Source: Conoideocrella luteorostrata
Taxonomy: Eukaryota; Ascomycota; Sordariomycetes; Hypocreales; Clavicipitaceae
Direction of reading: 5' to 3'
Length of the DNA: 64,000 bases
Assembly: GCA_032433595.1 (NCBI GenBank)
Contig: JASWJB010000014.1
Location: 62,001-126,000 of the forward strand
In this document: piece after piece, positions 44,495 to 54,860 of the stretch
Position numbering within the stretch: the stretch's first letter is position 1
Layout: each line of letters starts with the position of its first letter
Program-made: the position numbers and the translations under genes
Notes under the pieces: generated by a model
What the model was told of the DNA's origin: nothing
Seen by the model: only the letters and a program-made list of their open reading frames with translations
Database searches by the model: none

Positions 44495-44970
44495 TTATCA
44501 GGCCTTGTGGACTTTGTGGCTTCTGCATCGGCCATATCTGCTATTGCAGAGAAGTCAGTTAGCTCGACCACGTAGGCGAGACTCAGGGACAAGCGCTCTG
44601 GCCATGTCCAGCCACATATGGCCAGAAAGCGAGCTCGATCAAAAGGGACGAGTCTCAAGTTCGGTCTTCATCACCAACTTAGGGCTACATTACCATGATC
44701 AAGCGTGTTTATATGGAACGGTGATATCGACAATAAGATGCGGTCCAAAAGCGTTGCGCAATTATCTTGAGCCTTCCTGAGTATCTTAGCTCAGGTCAAG
44801 GGCAGTCCTTTCTGAAAGACTTGTGGACTTGTGGCTTCTACGTCGGCTACGTCTGATATTGCGGAGAAGACAGTTGAACACGTAGTCGCGACTCAAGGAC
44901 AAGCGCTCTGGCCTCGTCAGGCTGCAAATGGCCAGGAAGCGAGCTCAATCAAGACGGATGAGTCTTAAGC
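44495..44970. repeat. Imperfect direct duplication, two ~165-bp copies
   Basis: Copy 1 (44,495-44,665) and copy 2 (44,810-44,970) share ordered blocks: TTGTGGACTT, TTGTGGCTTCT, GCGGAGAAG/GCAGAGAAG, CAAGCGCTCTGGCC, ATGGCCAG(A/G)AAGCGAGCTC and GA(C/T)GAGTCT. Both read on the minus strand as a protein-like segment ending in ADVADVEAT-type words, so this is probably a partial duplication of an old gene. Confidence 0.7.
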
Positions 44971-45890
44971 GCCTGCATGGCTTTGGTCATAAACGCGGCA
45001 ACGGCCTCCTTGTCGGTATCCTTGCTTACACGGAGCCACGCTACGCTGGCGAGCGCGAAGAGCTCACCCTTACCCATGGGTTGTCGGGCTGTGTCATCGA
45101 ACACCCACAGGTCGAGGGCCGCGGCGATTTCCTCAACGTAGTCGTACGTTTTGACGATGATCTGGATCTCTTTGATGACAACGTCCTCGGCCTTTTTATG
45201 TCCGCTGTACTTTCGGCAGCGGAGGGTACATCTTCCATAACCTCACGGAAGGCCCTACTCACGTTGGTCATGTCGTGGGGTGACATTGATGAAGCCTCTT
45301 TTGCTACCAGGAAGTCGGTCGTCCAGTGGCATAGGCCATCCTTTATAGGCCACAGCGGCAGAGCTCGTCAGGTCCACCCACGCCGAGCGGAGAACTTTCA
45401 AGCTCCCTGAGTCCATCGGAAGCGGCGGGTTTTTCACATTGGCTTTGTAGACAACGACGAGCTTTTTGGCTCCCTCGCCACCAACAGTGCTCTCGTGCTT
45501 GTTGGCATCAGCTTAGGCTATGGTGACTAGGGCACCGACCGTCTTCTTGGCCTTGAGGAGACGTGACCCGTAATCGTCAAGAACGTACTTTTGGATGTCG
45601 ATTACTGGCGAGATCAACAGTTGAAACGGCCCACAAATCGGGGGCGTTTGTGTTTTCAAGCCACCGTAAAACCTGTCCCAGATATTTTTGCGCGTTGCCA
45701 GCGGAGGCAACGAGGGGGCAACAATGGCCGAGTGTTTGACCGAACAGTCCGGGGCTTGAGACGAGTCCTCAGGCTCTGCTATTAATCTTAGATAGAATGC
45801 CGAATATAATTTGCTTGAAAGGCAAAAGTGAGTGGCTGATGGATCTCTTTCGGTCAGGAGATGGCTCGCATGAGAAAGAGCCACAGCTTT
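44930..45890 (-). pseudogene. Broken minus-strand coding sequence, family unknown
   Basis: Coding-like stretches occur in successive frames: RKNIWDRFYGGLKTQTPPIC and VIDIQKYVLDDYGSRLLKAK (45,760-45,540), KKLVVVYKANVKNPPLP (~45,460), PHDMTNVSRAFREVMEDVPS (~45,280), then DYVEEIAAALDLWVFDDTAR and ELFALASVAWLRVSKDTDKE (45,150-45,000). Stops and frame changes separate them. The RKNIWDRFYGGLK start recalls the N-terminal domains that precede NACHT in some fungal NLRs, but this is a guess. I cannot name the family. Confidence 0.45.
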
Positions 45891-46188
45891 GAGGTGAGTG
45901 GCATCTAAGCGTGCGTGATTTGTCGTGAGCTCCCCTGCGCTGCATGATGCTGCAGGTCTGAAGCAGAGTCAATTGGCCGGTGTCGGAGAGAACTGCCATT
46001 CCCCGCCATATAGCTATACTCGGTGCTTTATCGCGGACGGCAGTGAGACACATCCCCGCATCTGTCGTCACACGAGGCAGTCAAGGAAGGACTCGTTTGA
46101 TAGCGGCGAATGTGCGAGCGGATATCTATTCAATTCAAGTACGAGGCGCTCAACAAGCATAATCACCGTACTGTACTCACCAACCATA

Positions 46189-46889
46189 ATGGATGTGAGC
46201 GAGGCATTACCACCGGAGCTGCATGTCGTTGCTCCGACGCCACACGTCCCAAACTCCAAGCTTCCCGTCATGCTCTACCGAAAGGCCTTCCTCAAAGTGT
46301 CCTACGATGAAATGATCAAGGTTATAGAAGGGAACGGCTGGGCGAAAGGCAGCCACTGGGGCGTGTATCCCACGGCGCATTTTCACAGCAACTCGCACGA
46401 ATGCTATGCTATTATTCGAGGAAAGGGGACCTACGTCCTGGGAAAGTCTCCAATTGACAACGATGTTGGTGGGGATGGGGAGAAGATCGGGCGCGATCTC
46501 TTGGTCGAGCAAGGAGATATTGTGGTTTTGCCGGTATGACTTCCCTTCGCCTCATTGATACCCCGCTGCTCGGGGACTGGCTAGGAAACTAAATCGTGTC
46601 TCGAGGCCGGTGTGAGCCATGCTGTTATTGCACCCGAGGAAGACTGGGAGGTCGTCACCTTCTATCCCGAAGTATGCGTACTAAATGACCACTGAATCCA
46701 GTGTAAACCCAGCTGCTGACATGTTATCAGGGCTCCCCTCAATGGGACATGAACTTTTGCAAAGATGGACCAGAGGAGACGGCTCAAAAATCGCGGGATT
46801 GTTCAAACGTACCTATTCCTCCGAAAGACCCGGTATTTGGTATCGCAGGGCCTCTTCCAGAAGTTTGGAAGAATGTCTCTATGCAATGA
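46189..46889 (+). CDS. Cupin-domain protein (YjlB-like)
   Basis: Three exons: 46,189-46,533, 46,606-46,671, 46,731-46,889, all in phase; 189 residues. Cupin motif 1 is AHFHSNSHECYAIIRGKGTY (H-x-H and a downstream Glu that bind a metal). Motif 2, GDIVVLPAGVSH, is formed only after the first splice, which confirms that intron. The C-terminus SPQWDMNFCKDGPEET and VPIPPKDPVFG is characteristic of the YjlB-like group. Probably a small cytosolic metal-binding beta-barrel; the reaction is unknown for most members. Two later ATGs exist but would lose the N-terminal strand. It lies upstream of and parallel to the carboxylesterase gene. Confidence 0.85.
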
Positions 46890-47757
46890 TACGAGGGGGA
46901 TCGGCTACCACTGCTCTGTATGTCGGGATGACGGAGCCTGCAATTTCTCAGCACGCCCGCCCCATCAGTTTAAACAGCAATTTATTCTTCCCTAAACAAG
47001 TTCTTGAACAGTTGTTGTGTTTAGAACCGCTTTTGACATGGCCGAACCACAACAACAGTGGAGCCTCAAGACATGGGCTACGCAAGCAAGGTGACGACAA
47101 GGTGAGCATCAACCTCTGTGACGTGTGACGGAAATAGCAAGTCTCCAACAGGAAGAACGGTCCATTCGAGCCGTCGAGAGCCAACAACCGAACCGGGTTG
47201 TCAACGGCGTTCGGCAACTAGATGGGGCGACTGGCTTCCCACGTAACCAAAGGCTGAGGCAGGCTATGTCACAATTAGGCTGGACATGAGCGTACTAAAA
47301 GCTTCGCATCGAACTCCTTACCACTTTCGGCAATGGCCGGTGACGATTACGTCTGGAAAAGGCCGCTCATAAACAGTGGGCGACTAGCAACAAGTGAGGA
47401 CTAGTTCTGACAGAAGAGACCCGTTTCGTCTAGTGCCGAATTGCGGTCTGCGATGAGTCCCATTTTGCGAACCCCTCGGCCAGTTAGCCCACTTGTTGGC
47501 TCGTTTAGTGCGTCGTTTACAACTCAGCACAGCCTGAGCGATCGGCAGAGACGGCAATCTTTTTGCGTCACTCAGCCTTGCGACGACCATAGCGAACGAG
47601 AACGAGAATGGGTCGAATTACCGAACCATGTATTTATATAAAGCATTGTCGTCGTCTGCACGAGGTGACCAAGTCTGCTGCACTTGCAATACTTTCACCA
47701 GTAAATTGGTAATTGAACATAAACATTGAGGGCAAAAGGACGTTATATTCAGCAACA
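46890..47757. other. Intergenic between cupin and esterase
   Basis: No gene supported; short frames on both strands shadow each other. AACGAGAACGAGAATGG near 47,590 is a short repeat. The esterase leader contains a TTATATTC 14 bp before its ATG. Confidence 0.4.
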
Positions 47758-49663
47758 ATGCTCACAACAACCACAACAACTGTGGCTCTGGCCGGGCTGG
47801 TCCTCACGGCTGCAACAGCGTCTGCCACACATCCTCCCGTCGTGAAACTTTCTGCCGGCCAGGTCACTGGCGGGTTTTGCTCGGGGTCAGGCACCAAGCT
47901 CTTCCAAGGAATTCCATTTGCCCAACCGCCCGTGGGAAAGTTGCGATTCATGCCGCCGCAAGAATTGAACGCATCGTATCCAGGAGGCAAGCTCGACGCG
48001 ACCAAGCCACCAAGTCCGTGTATTCAATGGCCGTCTCCGTTTGTAGCGCCGGATCCAGCTCCTTCAGAGGATTGGTATGTGCTACTGCCATGGCAAACAA
48101 GGCATTTTGATGTAATGTGTTGATGAAAGCCTACTGACCCGAACTTGTACAGTCTGTTCCTTGACGTCTACGTCCCCCCCAGCGCAAATGCGTACTCAAA
48201 GCTTCCAGTCAAGGTTTGGGCATACGGTGGCGCGAATGTGGGTGGCGCTGTCACATACCCGCTCTACGATGCCTGCAACCTGGCCACTGATTCCATCGTC
48301 GTCTCGTTCAACTACAGACTGTCTGCCCTCGGGTTCCTAGGGCTGGAATCAGCCGGCATCCAGGGCAACATGGCCCTTCAGGACTACCTGATGGCTCTAA
48401 AGTGGGTGAAGGCCAACATTGCTGCTTTCGGGGGCGACAACAAGAAAGTCATGCTGTTCGGACAGAGTGCTGGCGGAGACGGCACGTTTGTCCTGTCCAC
48501 ATTGCCACAAGCCAAGAGCCTCATCTCCGCAGCTGTCATGCAGTCCGGAGGAGGCTTGGATCTGGTGCCGTATGAGACGGCGCAGATCGCCGGTGCGAGT
48601 TATGCAGAGGCCCTGAACTGCAGCAGAACCGATGTAGGTCATCTGAAGATCTCTAAGCGAAGAAGACGACGAAGCTAACGTTGCTGTCTGCCAGCTTGCG
48701 TGCCTGCAGAGCAAATCGATACCGGACTTGTTCGAAGCATCGGCTACCGCTCCAGCTCTCCAGAACCAACCACTAGGAAACGTATTCGCTATGAACGTTC
48801 CCAATGCAAGCACTGTTGAGTCCCTCATACTAGATGGCAAAATCATTAAAGAGGAGCCTCTCAAGGCTGGGTCCAAGGTACCAATCATCACTGGTGCGAG
48901 TATGTCATTCCTCATTCCTCCCAAACCAACCCCCCCCCAAATCACCTGTCCTACCATGCCAATAAGACTAATCGCACGGCATCGCCTCGCAGATTCCAAT
49001 GATGGTTCACTCTTTACTTTGCCAGTCTACGGACGGTCTCCTTACCCCGTAACTGCGCACAACTACACCCAATTCCTCTCTTATTTCGGTCCTTCGATCT
49101 CGGCCAAGATCAACAAGCAGTACCCATTGTCCTTGTTCAATTTAACCGGAGAAGAAAGCACTGCTGTAGTCGCTGCCGTAACACATATTGTCACGACTGC
49201 CGGTTATATTTGCCAGTCGTACAAAACGTTGCGGGCGGCCATGGCTGCCGGCAGTCCAGCCTACGCATACCGCTTCAACCACACACTCTCTTGCCCGTGG
49301 CTGGTCCAGAACGGCACCTCGATTCCTCCACCCCAGCTCAAGGATGTGTTCGGATCCGCACATACCGCGGAGATCCCTCTCGTCTTTGCGAATCTGGATA
49401 AGCAGCCCTTCCAACAAGGCAACTGCAGTGCCAATTCAGGTGAGCGTGAGCTGAGCCGGACTCTAGTAGCTGCCTGGACGGCCATAGCAGCAAATCAGTC
49501 ACCCGCTACGCCACAACAGGCTTGGCCAAGGTTTGACAAGTGCAAATCCGAAGGGATCTACATCCAAGACAAGGCCGAAGTGGCCAAGCTGGATGTTTCC
49601 GAGTGTAAATTTTGGGATGACATATGGGTTGAGCTTGGAGGTGCAAGAGTACCGGGAGCTTAA
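47758..49663 (+). CDS. Secreted type-B carboxylesterase/lipase
   Basis: Four exons (47,758-48,074; 48,153-48,633; 48,695-48,899; 48,993-49,663) with GTATGT/GTAGGT donors; 557 residues. Residues 1-22 are a Thr/Ala-rich signal peptide (VALAGLVLTAATASA). The alpha/beta-hydrolase features are FQGIPFAQPPVGKLRF, the EDCLFLDVYVP motif (completed by the first splice), VWAYGGANVGG at the oxyanion region, and the nucleophile elbow LFGQSAGGDG with Ser near 211. NDGSLFTLPVYG lies in the acid-residue region, and SAHTAEIPLVFAN probably carries the catalytic His. Several N-x-S/T sites are present. It hydrolyses carboxyl esters outside the cell; the substrate is unknown. The oxyanion loop has Ala-Asn where Gly-Phe is more usual. 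Confidence 0.93.
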
Positions 49664-50129
49664 AACACGCCGCGCGAGTTTTGGAGTTAATAGTCGCATA
49701 GAATATGAATGGGATAGGTGTCAAGCGACTCTTGCTTGTTATGTTAATATGGATAAGTAATTGTGCGCTTTTGCTAGATAAACGTCGAGTGATCTGACAC
49801 TTACGTAAATATTTAATATAGATGCTGTGGGAATTAATCACAGCACTGTCTCAACATAAGTTGTGGCGAGGTTGTACCAAATGTATTGAGTTGGGACTTG
49901 CCGGGTTTCATTTGCCTCCATCCATAGGCCATGGTCAAAGCCTCACACCACTCCCAATATCAGATCAACGGAGGCAGATGGTAATGTTACCATATCTGCC
50001 ACTTGATGCTGTCCCAACTCACAAGTGGACAGCCCCTCATTAGCTATCCATCGGTTGCTAGCCGTCAGCCTGGTCACAAAGCACTTCAAATGCAGTACCA
50101 AATAATTGTTTCACGATTGCTACGGCCGG
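49664..50129. other. Short intergenic, esterase 3' flank
   Basis: Nothing recognised apart from AT-rich DNA around 49,790-49,830 that may include the esterase polyadenylation region. Confidence 0.4.
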
Positions 50130-51640
50130 TTAAGTCTGCATGATTGCACTGAGGAGACCAAAACAGCACAAGAGACTCGTTTTGCCAAGCTCTCTGGTAT
50201 CTGGTTCCGTTGATCTAAGGGCAGAAAGCGATACCATCATGGCCGGCGCAATGAGAGATATCATTGTCGGAGGTACATGCGTAACGTATTTATTCCAGTG
50301 ATATGACTCAATGGTTGCGATGATCTCGTCTGCTCCTGCCGCGGCCGTCCTTTCATCAAGGCTGAGCCGACAGATTGCAATAGTTGCAGCATTGTAACAT
50401 AGCCCTAGGGTGGTGATGACAAAGCAAAAGCAGAGTACTCGATGCAAGATATTCTCGAGACTATGAGGTATCTTTGAGAGACTTTAACAAGACAGATGGT
50501 TACGGAGGCTCCGATGCAAGGGACTAACGCAAAGCGCGCACGATCATCACTAACCTGCGTCACATGGCTTCGAATGCTTCCGCTTCTGTTTCAAAATAAA
50601 TAGTGTCTGATTGAAGCACTGTTTGTTTAAATAGACATTTGACAGGGGAAAGCAAAGTGCCGTCCGGTTCTTCGAGCCGTAGCGGTCTCCCCACGCTGTA
50701 AATCAAGGATGCGTCCCGACGCAAACAGCAGTGTCACAGGTTCATCTTGGTATCCTCATCTGCCTGCGGAATCTGCTGACTGTCTAAAGACGGCTGCGAT
50801 GACGACCATAGGCTTGGGCCATGCTGAAGGCTATGCCAGACCAGCACCAGGATTGTTTGACGTCTTGGGCATCGTCGAACCGAAAACTCAAGAGAGGCGG
50901 ATTACACAAATACTATTTCATCATTTTCGCCACCAGCATCGAAAAGCTTTTGGCTCTGCGAACAATGACGCTCTTATTTCTTTTCCGGGGCATGCCAGGA
51001 CGTAGCTCGAGCTGACGGAGAATATGCACCGTGCAAGAAGCAAATTCATTCCTTCTAATCCGCGCTCAGCATAATTGTGAAAGAATGACGGGCCATCCAA
51101 GATTGGGAACATAGGATGAACGAAATAGAGATACCCTGCGAGAAGTTGGTCGCTTTCAGGTGGGAGCTTGAAACAGCTCTTGACCCGGAGGTATTCTAGA
51201 TCCTCTGCTTTCAATACTACGTCGGCGGCTCCCTTGATGGTAATGTAACGACTCTTAGCGCTCCCAGACGCCAGCATGGCACCGTAGCCGGATTCGCCAG
51301 CATAGATAGACGTTGCTCTAGAGCATGGCTAGGGGACGCTGAATGCGCCGGTTTGGGCCTGATCAATCTGGGAAACCGACCTCGTGGCAGTAACCGTATT
51401 GCAGACGGCCCCTTCCACAACCTCATTTACATGCTTCTTGTGCCTCTCGTCCAAGCTGTATGCAACATTCAAGGGATCACGTTTAGACAAGTGAGAATGT
51501 CGAGCGAGGCTGACTTGTATGGCTTCCGCACCCGCAGCGTACACTCTAGGGAGTGATCGCGACAGCTCGTACACAGGCTTATTGGTGTGTCTAGATTGCA
51601 CTGATCCTTGCGCTCGTGGCAGGCGGAGCACACCTTATTT
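50130..51640 (-). pseudogene. Broken Zn2Cys6 transcription factor
   Basis: The minus strand begins with an intact zinc cluster (VCSACHERKDQC ... LCTSCRDHSLEC, 51,620-51,530), spacing C-x2-C-x6-C-x8-C-x2-C-x6-C. It then shifts frame to KRDPLNVAYSLDERHKKHV (~51,480). A third frame holds the regulator middle domain (LLAGYLYFVHPMFPILDGPS, 51,150-51,090; FSVSSSYV; CPGKEIRASLFAE, 50,980). Eroded pieces follow, down to KYVTHVPPTMISLIAPAMMV and TRELGKTSLLCCFGLLSAI (50,290-50,140), which match the C-terminal part of such factors. Multiple stops and shifts. No in-frame start codon precedes the cluster: the nearest upstream ATG is out of frame and lies within TACGGAGTA repeats. Confidence 0.85.
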
Positions 51641-52777
51641 GCGCGTTTGCGTACGGAGTACGGAGTACCATTTCGATCTACGGAGTAACTAACTCACCGT
51701 AGTGGGATAGCACGGCGCATAACTAGCGGAGGCGCCGTCCTATACACCTATTGGGGAAACAGCCCTCAGGAGGGTTGAAAATGCAGTGAAGGGTGGCTTC
51801 TTCCTGTCCTCCCTGCGTGCAGTAAAGTGGAAAGTGGAGTGTGCGTGACGTATCCTGCTAGTTAGAGCCACCCCGATGCCCGCAGCAGGGCCGGACAGCA
51901 TGAATTACCGTCCATTTGACCTACCGTGTTAGAAAGAGAGTATAATTATTAAATACGCACCTGCGGACCATGCGTAAGAAATATCTATCGTCAAATTTAC
52001 TGAATATACCTCCATGTTACTTCGTCCTTGTTGCTCTGCAGATTTAGGGGAAACGACCATAAAGGAGTTGTAGAAATTGCATTAACGCTGCCGCGCAGTA
52101 GCAACATGAGGTTCTTCGTATCGTCGCCCCTCAGAGGAGGTAGAATTTGCAGTGAATGTGTCGGATCTACCGGACAACAAGGATAAAGTGCCAGGGCGCT
52201 TGTCAGTCAGATTCAACAGAAAAAGTGGTACATGGTTATGATGGGATATTTCTCATGTACAACTAGATGGGTGCTTGATGATCATGCTATTTTTCCAATA
52301 TAATAGGCATAGTGTACGGTAATTCTTGGCATCTGAGCCTGCGATGGGCATCTAAATGGCTCCAGCTAGCCGGATGCATTGTGCGCAGATGTGCACGATT
52401 TCACGTCTGCTACCTCAAGTAAGGCGCAGCGCTCAGATGCAAATTTGGCCCCTTGACCTGAATGCACAAGGCTAATGCCGTCACCATCCGAGCCCTTGCT
52501 TCACTGCAATTTCAACAGTTCCCGAGGGCCCGAGGGCTGTTGCTCCGTCCAATACCAACGAGGACGAGGTGCCAAAGGGAATTCGTTATATTCAAGCTTC
52601 TCACCAAGACTCAATATTAGAGTAGCTCAAGCAAACAGAAGACATTTCTCACTTACGATTCAACTTATATATAACTAAATATTTTGCGTTCCGAATTCAG
52701 TTTCTCCTTTATCTTCCTGTTCTCAATTTTAGCTTCTGGGTTTCATCTGACCTGTCTTTTCTGCATTGATTTGGACC
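51641..52777. other. Gene-free interval beginning with a TACGGAGTA cluster
   Basis: Contains three motif copies (51,652-51,687), loosely repeated GTTGAAAATGCAGTGAA-like phrases (51,775, 52,070, 52,140) and no gene. The final ~100 bp precede the broken FMN oxidase start. Confidence 0.45.
51652..51687. repeat. Three TACGGAGTA copies in 36 bp
   Basis: Two copies overlap head to tail (TACGGAGTACGGAGTA) and a third follows 12 bp later. They sit exactly at the 5' end of the broken zinc-cluster gene, where a start codon would be expected. Confidence 0.9.
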
Positions 52778-54130
52778 ATGAGATCACGTCATATTATAGC
52801 GTGCTCTGCGACAGCCTGGTTGACCACGGCATGCGCGGAAACAGCGCACAGCTACTCAATCCAGTTTACCCCCGGTCCAGGCTCTTCGACATACGCATCC
52901 TACTCCACCGAGATCTATTACAACCAGACCTTGACTGTTTCGTCAAACTACTAACTACAAGCTGGAGGCTTCAGCCAAGCTACGCCTGCCGCCTGCCGCC
53001 TGACTATGCCGCAGACGGTGCAGGACTGGACAAGACTGTCACAGCAAACCGGCATGGCTTTAACAAAATAAGAGGTATTAAATCAGTTACAACTCGCGAG
53101 TACCAACCTCCGTAGTGGCAAGTCGTCCCCAGAGTAATGTACCACGTACAGCCAAAGCGAAACCCCACAACCCCCATCTTTGGAGAAAGCATACTAGCAC
53201 CCATGGTGATGGCTCCAGTTGGTGTGCAAACGCTATTTCATCCCGATTGCGAACGCGCCACGGCAAAGGTATTTGGGGAAATGGGGTTGTCGCTTACCTT
53301 GGGTACAGCAACAAGCACAGGCTTTGCAGACGTGACCAAGGCGAAAGGGGGAAGACCGTAGATGGTATCACCTTTACTAGCCCAGCGACGATGATTAGAC
53401 TCGATCTTATTTAAAATCGGCAAAGGAAATGCATACGATATTCTAGTCGTAACGATCGACACATGGGACTTGGACCGTTGAGCCCGCGACCTGGATCGAG
53501 GGTTACCCCCTTTCATCCGGGCATCGGGATCCAAATTGGGCTGGAGGACGCTTCCGCCCACGAGAAACTTGGTTCAAGTACCTGTCACGGAATGTCACTG
53601 CCGAGAAGAAACAAATGGTCGCCTTGTATCACATTGTCACGACTTCAAGAGGAGTATCCCCAGTCTACCCAAATTGAGAGAAGCTTGGGGCAACGGACCA
53701 ATCTTACTCAAAGGAGTACAATCAGCAGGTCATGTAAGAAAGGTTGTTCAGTATGGAGTTGACGGGATTACCGTGAGCAATGTAAGTGGGGAAGTGAGCA
53801 AGCTGCACGTAATTGCTACTAACACGATCTGACGCAGCATGGTGGTCGCCAAATCGATGTCACGGTTAGTTCACTCGACGCACTGCGTGAATCTCGAAAG
53901 CAATTAAAGGCAAGGTCCCCACGGCTTTCATGGTGGCATTTGTTCGAGAGCGGACATGTTCATCTGGATCCATGCATGGGCCTCACTTCTCAAAGCAAGT
54001 GCAACTGGCACCGACTTGTTCAGATAGGTCGGCCTATTTTATGGGAATTAGCCCATGACGGAAATACATCAAGGTTCAAAGCCGAGCAGAAGGAAGCTTA
54101 CCTCATGACTCGATCTACTAGCATCCAGTG
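52778..54130 (+). pseudogene. Broken secreted FMN-dependent alpha-hydroxy-acid oxidase
   Basis: Relic of a lactate-2-monooxygenase-like flavoenzyme. It keeps an ATG and signal peptide (52,778; HIIACSATAWLTTACAETAH), then TYASYSTEIYYNQTL, a stop, and a shift to AADGAGLDKTVTANRHGFNK (~53,005). Next come APMVMAPVGVQTLFHPDCER (~53,200), DILVVTIDTWDLD (~53,445), FHPGIGIQIGLED (~53,510), GNGPILLKGVQSA (~53,695) and YGVDGITVSNHGGRQID. A clean 56-bp intron (53,782-53,837) still splits SN from HGGRQID, whose His-Gly-Gly-Arg forms the active-site/FMN phosphate region. The end is truncated after GRPILWELAHDGN (54,030). At least four disruptions. Identity of the family is clear; the substrate is not. Confidence 0.88.
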
Positions 54131-54860
54131 AAGCGATTCAGCAGATGTCGGAACAAGCTCCAGCATGAATAATCTAGTGTTCCTGTTAGCATCTGTGTCT
54201 CGTAACCAAGCGTAATGAACTGTTCCATAAGATGTGACGTACGTGAGCATCGCCATGCTGCACAAGAAGCTCGTGCCTCCCAAGACAGCAAAGCCAGAAA
54301 ACCAAGTATTATTGCTAGGTTCAGACTCCAGCCATATGCGCACGAAGATGGCTTCAAAAGAGGGAGTTGGCGTGTCAGCATTCTATAATGGCAAAGTGAA
54401 GAGGGCTTCGTGAAAGGACCTACAGGGCATCTTCTCCCATACTGCCGACAATGCAACAAGAGCAAGCCAGGTGATAAAGGTCCACAACGTCGATGGACTT
54501 CAGGTAAAACATGTATAGGCTCAGCCATGGAATCGAGTTCAGCTAACACTACAGTTGCATCAAACTTCGGAAAGCCCTCCAGTCCCCCCAAGGTCACCCT
54601 TTTGACGCAGCGACTGCTCCCTAGCGCTGACCTTGGGGGGACTGGTGGGCTTTCCGAAGTGTGATGCAACTGTAGTGTTAGCTGAACTTGATTCCATGTC
54701 TGTGTTTGAATCACGATTATCTCCAACGTCCAAGTCTACTTTTTTATGGCACGATTCCAAGTCACCGTCAATGCCTTGCTCTTTCAACTCTGTGATAGAT
54801 CTTTCTAAGACGTTTCCTTCGTTGTCCAGCATGATCACACGATCGATCGGTCAAGTCCAA
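54098..54860 (-). pseudogene. ABC-C type transporter fragment
   Basis: Minus strand: the end of a nucleotide-binding domain (VIMLDNEGNVLERSITELKE, 54,835) leads into the linker SPPKVSAREQSLRQKGDL (54,650-54,590). It resumes after an inverted duplication as YMFYLKSIDVV, LWTFITWLALVALSAVWEKM, WLESEPSNNTWFSGFAVLGG, and ends LVPTSAESLHWMLVDRVM (54,150-54,100). This is the NBD1-linker-TMD2 order of full-size fungal ABC-C pumps. Stops, shifts and loss of both ends show it is dead. Its tail overlaps the end of the FMN oxidase relic on the other strand. Confidence 0.7.
54526..54698. repeat. Inverted duplication (hairpin), ~70-bp arms
   Basis: Arms 54,526-54,596 and 54,629-54,698 are reverse complements with only a few mismatches (shared core AGCTAACACTACAGTTGCAT); the loop is about 32 bp. 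Each arm encodes the transporter linker peptide ESSSANTTVAS-x-FGKP-x-SPPKV, on opposite strands. The left arm is therefore an inverted copy of the transporter's own sequence inserted right after the linker. It is not a transposon terminal repeat. Confidence 0.9.

Larger units (their letters stand above)
43544..46188. other. Decayed interval with duplicated segments
   Basis: No intact gene. It contains an imperfect direct duplication (44,495-44,665 and 44,810-44,970) and a minus-strand coding-like but broken stretch (44,930-45,890), listed separately. The last ~150 bp form the 5' flank of the cupin gene, with the leader starting after CAACAAGCATAATCACC. Confidence 0.45.

Noticed and set aside
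44928..45410. 160-residue plus-strand frame
   Set aside because: The opposite strand gives more protein-like sequence in this stretch; the plus frame is likely its complement.
48397..48999. 200-residue antisense frame
   Set aside because: Shadow of the carboxylesterase exons and an intron.
54118..54726. 202-residue minus-strand frame
   Set aside because: It is a wrong-frame reading through the ABC transporter relic and the inverted duplication.
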